64,000 nt of DNA. Origin: Hyaloraphidium curvatum (taxonomy: Eukaryota > Monoblepharomycota > Hyaloraphidiomycetes > Hyaloraphidiales > Hyaloraphidiaceae). The notes beneath the pieces are model-generated. The model saw only the letters and a program-made list of their open reading frames with translations, had not been told where the DNA came from and searched no databases. Below, piece after piece: positions 55,736-64,000 of this stretch. Numbering within the stretch: the stretch's first letter is position 1; every line of letters begins with the position of its first letter. The DNA lies in assembly GCA_025558095.1 (NCBI GenBank), contig JAIVFI010000001.1, positions 820,501 to 884,500 on the forward strand, in the 5' to 3' direction. A program made the translations under genes and the position numbers.

Positions 55736-55887
55736 CGGGCTTCCTTGTGAGTGCGAAGCCGTCTTTGCACGCGCACTGAACACGACCGGGCAAGTAGCAA
55801 TCAGGATGGAGTTCCGGCGGCGGGGACGGAGGGAGCACGATCGATCCGCCGGCCGGACAGGACACGGATTCGAAACCACTTGCCGCC
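55736..55887. promoter_or_regulatory. Divergent promoter region, FHA-like gene / cyclin L
   Basis: 152 bases between the chosen start codons. If the longer FHA-like frame is used, this stretch is partly coding. No clear core element is recognised. Confidence 0.35.
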
Positions 55888-56860
55888 ATGGCGGAGTTCC
55901 TTTCGCTGAAGAACCCGTACGCCACCGACGACGTGTTGCTTAGAACGCCGTCGAGGAGGGACGGCGTGCCCGAGGATTTGGAAACGGACCTGCGGCTCTA
56001 TGCATGCGAATTGGTGCAGTCGGCCGGCATGCTCCTGGGACTGTGCGTGCTTTCCGCGGGGCGGTCGCAGGAACGAAGAGTGACATCCACGGACCCTGCA
56101 GGCCACAGGTTGCGATGGCCACCGCGCAGGTGCTGGTGCAACGTTTCTTCTACCTGTCGTCCATGCGCAAGCACAGCGTCCGGGTGAGCCTCCCGGAAGC
56201 ATTCGCGTACAAGCGACTGTCGTTGACGCTACTGATCGAGGACATTGCTATGGGGGCGCTCTTCCTCGCGGCAAAGGTCGAGGAGACTCCGCGTCGGATC
56301 CGCGACATCGTGCTCGTCTTTGATCACGTTATCAAGCGTGCCAGGGGCCAGAGCCTGGAGCCTGTGGAGATGTTCGATGCCGCGTTTTTCGAGCTCCGGA
56401 ACGGCCTCGTGGACGGCGAGATGCACCTCCTCCGCGGGCTAGGGTTCAATGTGCAGGTGCAGCACCCGCACGGGATCATGGTCAACTACCTGCAGAGCCT
56501 GGGGCTCTCTTCCAACCGCGAGCTTTGCCAGAAGGCTTGGAACTGCCTAAATGACCAGCGAGTGCCGGCCGCAGCCGCCCTCAGGCCCATCTTCTCACCC
56601 GCCGCGCCAGGCTGCGAACCCCCATCTCCGTCGCGTACCCGGTACACACGGTGGCGTGCGCCGCCATCTGGTTGGCGGCACGGCAGATCGGGATCGCCTT
56701 GCCGACCGTGCCGCCGTGGTGGCAGGTGTTTGACGCGGAGCTCGAGGATCTCGAGACCATCAGCCTCATCCTCCTCGACCTCTACGCGCGGCGTGTCGGG
56801 CGGGCGGAGCTGCCTCTGACCGCCAGGGAGCTGGAAAGATACCGGCCCAGTGGGCGCTAG
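55888..56860 (+). CDS. CCNL1: Cyclin L, partner of CDK10/11-type kinases in transcription and splicing
   Basis: It begins MAEFLSLKNPYATDDVLL. Splices: LLG-L at 56041/56100 gives PQVAMATAQVLVQRFFYLSS. An intron with a GTGAGC donor (about 56185-56241) gives DIAMGALFLAAKVEETPRRI, the cyclin-L hallmark. A GC-AG intron (56558-56610, donor GCGAGTG) gives ND-QLRTPISVAYPVHTVACA, then IWLAARQIGIALP. Both cyclin folds are present. The long RS-rich C-terminus of animal cyclin L is missing, and the protein ends soon after the second fold (ELERYRPSGR), as in short lower-eukaryote forms. The stop lies 17 bases from the VIP1 stop. Confidence 0.88.
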
Positions 56861-56877
56861 TGGTTGCCAGTGATGGC

Positions 56878-59800
56878 TCATGCTGGGAGCTCGCTGATGC
56901 TGCGCTCGGACGTGATGCGGCGGCTTGACCCGTATTTGTTGATGAGGTCCCGGAGGATCGCCAGAAAATCATCTGGGCACATGGCCGTCGGAACCCGCGC
57001 CGCGCATGCCGGCCTCAAGGGTGGTACCTACCGAGAGGGATGTGGTCGGTGATCCAACGGCGTGGCTGGACCGAGATCGAGTGTTTGGCGTCGATCTGTG
57101 TGTCGATCAAGGAAGGATCGTGTGCTCCCGGCGAGAACGAGAGGCGGATCGAGTACTCGCGCGGTGCACCGCTGGAGGGAGTCATTGGCCGGATCTGGGG
57201 CGTACCCGCCCGCGAAATCACGTCGTTGGCCTCGGAGTTCGGGCTCGACGACGCGGGGGAGGCGATCGCCGCATTGGAGACGATAGGAGACGTGTGCCGA
57301 GTGCGCTCGTAGAGCTCAAACACGATCTGTGTCAAATCTGCAAGACGGGACGTCAGATTCGCGCGCCCGGTCGGTGTGCCCACGCCTCACAGTCGACCTC
57401 GTCCACCTCCTGCGGGGAATAGCTCAATCGGACCGGGATTCCGCAAAGCAATATCACGTTCAGCAGTGTGATGACCTTGGACTCCTTGGTGAAGAACAGC
57501 CGGGTGCAGGGCGTGAGGGAATCGCGCGCCTCCTCCAGATCGTCGACAATCTGTCGCACGAGCGGCAGCGCGCTCAGCACTCCGATCTCCAGCTTCTCCT
57601 CCTTTTCGATGCCGTACTCCTGGGGAGCGACAAAGTCGAACAGGTTGCGCGACTTGTACCATAGCTTCCGGACCATGTCGTTGTTGGGGTCGTCCGGACT
57701 GCCGAACATGGCTGCGGACCACATTAGCCACCGCAGGGTCCGGTTGGAGACCACGATGGGCCACCTTACCTTCCAAAAAATCTCGGTTGTGCAATGCATC
57801 GAACTTCATCGAATCGTCTGACGTGCAGAGCCACAGATGAACCAATGATCGGGCAAGCACAGGAGGGTCCGCGACAACTCACAGAGTTCTGATACCTTGG
57901 AGGCCTCGAAGGATTTCCTTTCCACGTCACAGAAGCCTTCGCAAGGTCCGGCGATGATGAGGCCGTCCACGCACGCTCGATCTCAACACCAACCTTCAAA
58001 CAGCTTCTCCCATCGCTCCTGATGGAGAGCGGGGAAGTCACCACAAGTCTCCGGCAACGCAGAGAGTAACCCACTGCAACAAGGAAAGGGCTGTCGGAAC
58101 AGCACCAGCGTGACTCAAACTGGAAAAGCCCTTTCGCCATGTTTTCCTTCATCTTGGCCCGCAGGGTCTTGAGGATTTCAATCGTCTGGCGGCCGACAAT
58201 TTAATGCATGTTGCCAGATCGTGCAGTTGTATGCCCTGACCTCGGTGACGGCGATGGAGGGGTCCACGAGGTCGGTTGGCAGGATGAAACCGGGAGGCAG
58301 CAGCTTGAGAGCAGCACTACTTTCGTCCCCGTCGGCGTTGACAATCTGAACCAGCTTTGCCTTCACGAGTTCCATCTGCTCCTTTGCAGCGTCGCTGTCG
58401 TCAAGCATGTGACGGCTTACAACTGCGAGTCGCCGTGAATATGTGCATCACGAAAGGTTCGGGCGCCGCCACCCACTGATCTGATCCTCGGCAACGCTGT
58501 CCACAGACAGAAAGTAACGAAGGAAGATGTCCGCAGTGGCGAGGCACCTCCTTTCGCTGCTGCTGTACACGCGGACGTCCTCGAGGACCCTCTTGTTCAT
58601 GAGCACCAAGTCCTTGCGCAGGTTCTCTCCCAGATCCTTGCTCTGATGGCGGCCGGCGTGCGTGTATTCCCCACCCCTTGAGGACCCTGGTAAACAGCAT
58701 GTTCGCAGTCGGCCGGAGCGCCTACCATTTGGCAATGAGCTGTATCTTGTCTAGGATGCGAGTCTTTTTCTTGAAGCTGGGCTTGATTTGAATCTTTGTC
58801 CCGGGCAACGGGCCCTTCTTTTCCATGATGAATCGGAGTTGCGCGAGGGAGGCAGAATCTTCCAGCTCCGCCGCTTCTTCGATCGCGGTCGAAACCTCGG
58901 CAAGCTCCTCGGGCTTCTTCAGGATAAGCTGGCACGGGCACGGTCAGATGCCGCAACGTCATAGCAGCTTTATCCGTTCCTAACCTCCTCCTCGCTGCCT
59001 TTCAGGAGCCTCAGAAAAGGTGCAGATCGAAAGATGAACTTGACCTTTTGCTTGGGTGTCCGGTCCCCGTGTCGTAACACCGATACAAAGGCCTTCAGGC
59101 GCCATGCACCTTCGTTGCCGAAAATTTGGCGGATCAAAGAATGCGGGACCTTCCGCGCAGCCGCCGACTCGACGCAGATGTCGCGCAGTATCTTGGCGCA
59201 GCGGTCGTAGTACTCGTCGTTGCCCTTGACGAACGACCTGCGGTTCCAGCGTTCGAGGTCGAAGATATCTTGCTGCACGCCCCCGCACCCACCAGCCGTT
59301 GACGTCGATGACGTACGACTTGCCTCCGGCTCGAAGAAGATCAAACCCGCATACCGTCTGCTTGAACGCCTTGGACACCTTGGTCGCCATGGTCCTCTCT
59401 TCCTCGGAAAGCGGCGTGATGTAGCGGACTTCCTTGCCTTCGGCATTTCGCTGCACCACGCCGTCGACAACCGGCGACCTAAAGCACAAGAGCTGTCGTT
59501 CAGTCGTAGCGGCGGGAGCGGGGGACTCGGAGCCCCACTTCCTCGTCTCGGCATGGTGATATATGTCGGAAATGGTGTACACCTTGACGTCTTCCAGATT
59601 GTCGGCAGTCATGAATTCTTCGTAGATGTACGACTTGTCGGTGCGCACGTTGACCAAGGCTTGGACCAGGATGTCAGACGTGTTCACTCGAGAAAAGCGC
59701 CGCCGAGACCCCCACTCGGATCAAACTCGGAAGACTTGTTGCCGACCTTGCGAAAAAGCTTCCTCGCGCCGCCACCAGCCGATTTCGGGTAGTAGATGTA

Positions 59801-60576
59801 AACGTTGTGGTCCTCGCCGGATGCCGGTTTCTCCACGAACGGCTTCCTGATTTTCTTGCCCCCGATCACGATCGTATCCTCGTCGAGTTGCTCAAAGTGC
59901 TCCGTTTGGAAGGCCGCGGGAGTGAGGTCGACCCCCAGCGACTCCTTGACCCTCTGGACCACCTCGTCTGAATGGCAGTCAGGATAGTCCCTGTTTGCCC
60001 AAATGCTGTACGGCGTCGGGACCCCGACTCCCTGGAGGACCGTGAGTACCAGCCGCCGGTCCTGGAGGATCTGCTGGTAAGACAGGTCGTTGATGCACAC
60101 GGGGTTGAAGTGGCGGACGTATGCGATCGCCTTGTCCAGCGGGAAGCCCGTCGAGAAGAAGGCGATCAGAAAGTCGCAAAACGGCCAGTTCTCGGGGTCT
60201 TCCCGGGACAGGCACCACGGGGTTTAGCAGCCTGCCGAGGAAAGGCAGCGGCGAACCCTGCACCTTCGTCGAGGAGGACCTTGTCGCCTAGATCACGTCA
60301 CGGTTTAGCCGTCGTCGAAGGCCAAAAACCATTGGGCGCACCGAAGATCACGATTTCGAAGTCGCCCAGAAGCAGAATGCGGTTGAGGATGTTGCGCATC
60401 GGCTTTGCTCGGGCCTTGGAGTCCATCGCAGCGACCCCGATGACGTCTGCCACGATTCGGTCACACGATGTCACCGGGGCACCAAACGGCCCACATTTCG
60501 CCGGGTTCGGAGCATTTGGATGTCTGTAGATGGTTGCTCCCGGCGCAATGCTGCGCCTCTTTTCGTGGTCGGCCAT
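56878..60576 (-). CDS. VIP1: Diphosphoinositol pentakisphosphate kinase (PPIP5K / VIP1)
   Basis: Bifunctional enzyme that makes and removes the 1-position pyrophosphate of inositol phosphates. It begins [13 protein letters not shown]. The N-terminal part has [20 protein letters not shown]; introns at about 60341-60291 and 60267-60210 give [20 protein letters not shown], then [20 protein letters not shown] and [11 protein letters not shown]. The ATP-grasp core includes [20 protein letters not shown] and DVNGWW. The histidine-acid-phosphatase part has [18 protein letters not shown] and, at the end, SFSPGAH. A last exon (56990-56878) gives [16 protein letters not shown] and ends ISELPA. About 1,000 residues; both catalytic halves look intact. 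Confidence 0.92.
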
Positions 60577-60656
60577 AGAGCCGAGGAACCGGGACGCGTC
60601 GTGATTGGTCCGCGCGGCGGCGAAGGAATCTGCACCGTCCAGACGCGTCGCAGCCA
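60577..60656. promoter_or_regulatory. Divergent promoter region, VIP1 / RXT3
   Basis: 80 bases between start codons. GTGATTGGTC at about 60600 contains an inverted CCAAT box (ATTGG), a common eukaryotic promoter element. The role is inferred. Confidence 0.45.
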
Positions 60657-63322
60657 ATGAATCCTCCGAATCAGGGGCCGCCGGGCCCGCCGCCGGGCAC
60701 GAATCCTGCGCCGGCGGGCCCGCCCGCGCTGCCGTCGTTCCAGTCGATCGCGGCGTCGGCGAACCCGCCGCGTCCGCTGATGCAGCCGCCGTTCCAGGGC
60801 GGCCGGCCGCAAATGCCGCTCGGCCCGATGGGCGGCTTCCCGCAGTACGGCATGCCGCGGCCCGCGCCGATCGCCGCGAAGCCGCAGTTCGACTACGCGC
60901 GCCCGATGCCCGCCGGCCCGCCGCAACCGCAGTCCCCGGCGCCGCCCGCACGGCCCGCCTACATGCCGCCGCAGCAGCAGGCCGCGCAGCCAGCGCCCCG
61001 CATCATGCTGCCCGCCCCGCGGCCGCCGGGATACGCGCCGCCGTACGGCCAGGCCATGGCGCCGGACTACTACGGCCGGCCGCCCCCTTCGCAGCCCGCT
61101 CCGCACTGGGGACAGCCTCCGGCCCAGCAGCAGTACCAGCAGCCACCGCCCGCGGCGTCTGCTCCGACGCCGCAGGCTTCGCAGGCGCCTCCTCATTCAG
61201 CCGCCGCGTCGGCCCCCTCCGCTCCGGCCCCGCAGCCCGAGAATCCCCGCCCGCCCGAACCTGCGCAGGGCTATGCCCCTGCTTCGGACGTCCCGGTGAA
61301 GAAGGAGGCGCAGACCGCGCCGGAACAGTCGCCGGGCGGCTCCGTTGCTTCGCCCCACCCGGACTCGGACGAGGGCAAACCCAGGTCGAGGAAGCGGCCG
61401 CGGGAAGGCGAGACCGGCGGAAGCTTCCTGGGCGGGCGCTCAAAGGACGGCGACGGCAACGATGGAGGGAAGGGCGGCGAAGGGTCTCGCCGTCGCAAGG
61501 GTCTCCCGATTCCCGTCAAGAACGATCCGAAGCTGGAGAACGTTCCCGAAGGAGTGGCTGTCATCGATTTCGGTAGAGACATTGTGGCGAAGGCTGGGAT
61601 GACGTTCTTACGCGACCGCCACCGCAGGGACCCTTCTTTACGTTCCTCCCGCCCCGGATCTCTCCAACGCCGGCGATCTCCGCCTCAACACGATCCCACG
61701 TTTCATCTCTTCGCAATTGTACTCGGTGGTTCGCGTGGCTGTGCCTGCCGAGTTCCTGACCGTGCGTGGGCCTGCGGTGCGGAAAAAGTGCATTTGGGGG
61801 ACGGAAATCTACACGGATGATTCGGACCCGCTGGCCGGTGGGGCACGCTGTGCACGAAGCGCTGGTCGATCTGACCCACGTACCTCTGTAAAGCCGCGAT
61901 CCACGCAGGGTGGTACAGGCCCCCGGATGCCCCGCCGGTCACTGTCGCTCCCGCAGACCCAGAAAACGACGAGGGCAAGGCGTCGCAGGCTGCGGCGCCC
62001 GCTGATACCGCCGCGCGTGATAAAGAAGCGGGATCCGTGGCTGGACCCGACAAGGAGCTTGAAAACGAGGAAAGCAAGCTTGGCGTCGAAGCGGAATCCG
62101 GAGACAAGGCTGGCAGCGGCGAAGATAAGGACATGGCAGACGGCGATGCGGGGTCCAAAGCCCAGACCTCGTATTCTATGCCGGCGAAACCCGCCGATCA
62201 GGCCACCACGGCGCTTGAGCCGTCAGAGGAAACCCCTGGCGGCACGTGGAAGGCTCCGCCACCTCGCGTCCCGTTTTCCGGGGCGATCGACGAATCGACG
62301 AAGCTGCCGGACCACGATCTGCTCATCACGTTGCGCATCCTGCCCCAGCTGGTGCGCTACACCGGCTCCCTGCGTTGCGGCCTCGTTTCCCGCGGCTGGG
62401 GCGCGGGCCACGACGGGAACTCGATAAGGGTCATCGAATGCGAGAAGATAGCGTGCGGGGATGCGGTGAAGATGGCCAAGCACAGCATGCGCAAGGCTGC
62501 TCCCGTTTTGGGGGCAAGTCACGACGATTCGGACGGCTATTTGATGGTGATGGAACAGCGCGAAGCCTCTGGGGACCTGCAGACTTTGTGAGTCGCAGTC
62601 GGCCCTCGCCATTTGCATACCACTGACTCCTCGTTCAGCATCAACTATTCCCCGGCGACACTCAACTTTTGGCCCCCGTTCCTCCTGCGGATCATGTACC
62701 AGCAGGTCGACAACCAGAATCCCCCGTCACCCCCGGCGGACCCCTCACAGGCGGAGAGGTTGAAGAAGTGGGAGGCTGAGTGGAAGACGCTCGTGGGCGA
62801 TTGGGAGGGTGTGAGGCTGGCCGACATGTGGCAACGTGATTGGCGCTGTTGGCGCGTTCGGATTTGCGGCAAGAACCAAACGAGTCTTTTGGAGTCTGTT
62901 GCTTCTGCCGAACCTGGGATGGAAAAGCTGGAAGAGTGCGTGACCTTTCTTCCTCGAACGGTTCTCTTCGGCTAACTGGTGATTGCAGGCCCCGGACTGT
63001 CTATTATTCCTTGAGGCTAGTGAAGCCTGCCCCTAACGCAGTGACGTCCAACTCCGACCGCTACGTTTTGACCAACACCACTACCGGGGACGTTGTCGCA
63101 ACCAATCTCCGCCCGGACGAAGTTTTTTTTGACGAGGAGGGACTGGTGCTTCGGCGCAGGGCAGCAGGAGCGCCACTGCCTGACAATGGTCATCTTGATT
63201 CGTATACCACGGGTGATGATGCTCCGAACGGGGATGGCGCAGTTGGGAGGGCAAAGGCACCCGTGCTGGGACCTGTTGAGCTTCCCACGATGATACCTGT
63301 TGTGAGGGTTAGGTGGAGTTAG
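60657..63322 (+). CDS. RXT3: Rxt3-like subunit of an Rpd3-type histone deacetylase complex
   Basis: Rxt3 belongs to the large Rpd3 (Rpd3L) complex in fungi. The first ~250 residues are extremely Pro/Ala/Gln-rich ([14 protein letters not shown]...), probably disordered. A basic region ([10 protein letters not shown]) precedes the Rxt3 domain: [14 protein letters not shown], then [20 protein letters not shown] across an intron at about 61836-61887, GWYRPPD, an acidic linker, and [20 protein letters not shown] followed by [18 protein letters not shown]. Two further exons ([37 protein letters not shown]) reach a stop at 63322. The last splice (GTGCGT donor at about 62938) is an inference. Confidence 0.78.
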
Positions 63323-63349
63323 GGAGGGCCCGCGTTGTTGGGTTGACAA

Positions 63350-64000
63350 TGTGGATATTGATGAGCAGAACATTTACTGGATGCTGAGAAGCACGCAAAG
63401 CCCCAACCCATGTAGTGCACCACACACAATCTACACAACATGGCCACCTAATCTGTAGCAATTAAAATCACCCTCCAAGAGACCCCCAATCGCGCTCCGG
63501 AAAACTGTAGATTCTGAGCCTTTGCACTCTATGGCCCTTGCACATGACTAGGCCATCCCCCAAGGCCTGTCCTGACACCCCGGCATTCCCAATGATCTTG
63601 AGCTTGAAGTGGCTGGAAGACAACCACCCAACTGGAAGAAGTGGCTGGAAGACAAGCATCCAACTGGAAGAAATGCTGTAAAATGCCACAAAAAGTGAAG
63701 GATGCAAAAGGAGCAGAGGAACTGCAGTTTGAATTATTTCCTGATGGAAAATGCTTGCTTGCACATGGAAGTGAAGCATGATGCGCCCCACAGAGTGAAA
63801 ATCCCTGAGAAGACAGGCAAAGGAAAGCCAGACAAGCCGGCAGAAGTGAACATGTGCGAGACAGTCTGGGATGAAAGACAGATCAGCTGAACCACGAGCT
63901 TTAGGCTTGCCTCACAGAGCTGACCCACCCACAACACCTCAGAGGTGATGGGATGGACCACAATGCGACCATCAATGCAGAAAGTAGTGTACGACGTGGT
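63350..64000. other. CpG-depleted, gene-free right end, probable decayed mobile-element sequence
   Basis: From about 63540 the sequence is near 50% GC with only about 8 CpG in some 460 bases, while TG, CA and AAG are frequent; the rest of the window carries CpG in almost every ten bases. Open frames are short (for example 63702-63890 plus) and unrecognised. This is the pattern left by methylation and deamination of silenced repeats. A different origin, such as an assembly join, cannot be excluded. Confidence 0.5.
63608..63671. repeat. 32-bp tandem duplication
   Basis: AGTGGCTGGAAGACAA... occurs at 63608 and again at 63640, ending each time in CAACTGGAAGA, with a few base changes. It lies in the CpG-poor right end. 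Confidence 0.8.

Noticed and set aside
57040-57312. Plus-strand frame of 90 residues after cyclin L
   Set aside because: It is antisense to the conserved C-terminal exon of VIP1 (SFSPGAH ... IDAKHSISV), which is the real gene.

Overview
This window comes from the nuclear genome of a GC-rich, gene-dense eukaryote with short spliceosomal introns (about 50 to 110 bases; donors mostly GTGCG, GTGGG, GTGAG or GTAAG; acceptors YAG). The gene set is typical of a unicellular, probably opisthokont or fungus-like organism: an LSD1-type zinc finger fused to a HECT ligase (HUL4-like), Rxt3, tuberin, exportin-7, a CDP-alcohol-type cardiolipin synthase and a CTC1-like telomere protein. I infer the lineage from content only. 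An early-diverging fungus fits, but other protists are not excluded. Nothing here is prokaryotic.

Layout, left to right: the tail of an unidentified + gene (2-139); a damaged or mis-sequenced MYND zinc-finger gene (-); repeat block A (about 2.06-4.4 kb); pyroglutamyl peptidase (-), NDUFB10 (+), cytochrome b5 reductase (-), a coiled-coil kinetochore-like protein (+), V-ATPase subunit G (-), ribosomal protein L3 (+); repeat block B (11.9-14.66 kb), which carries inverted copies of parts of block A; an atypical protein kinase (+); CTC1 (-); APC2 (+); SBDS (-); a 12.8-kb VPS13 gene (-); a HECT ligase (+); UBA2 (-); cardiolipin synthase (+); TMEM115 (-); TSC2 (+); XPO7 (-); an FHA-like protein (-); cyclin L (+); PPIP5K/VIP1 (-); RXT3 (+); and a CpG-depleted, gene-free tail (63.35-64 kb).

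The genes alternate strands almost perfectly, so divergent pairs share short promoters (75-330 bp) and convergent pairs nearly touch or overlap (XPO7 and TSC2 overlap by 17 bases; HECT and UBA2 stop codons lie 10 bases apart). They are housekeeping genes: ribosome (RPL3, SBDS), respiration and mitochondrial lipid (NDUFB10, CRLS1, CYB5R), growth signalling (TSC2, VIP1), ubiquitin/SUMO (APC2, HECT, UBA2), transport (XPO7, VPS13, TMEM115, V-ATPase) and chromosome maintenance (CTC1, RXT3). I see no operon or mobile cassette that makes them one system.

The most unusual points are the paired inverted repeat arms flanking a six-gene block, the DYW-for-DFG kinase, GC-AG introns with an identical GCGAGTG donor, a 12-base microexon, overlapping convergent coding ends, and the CpG-poor right end.
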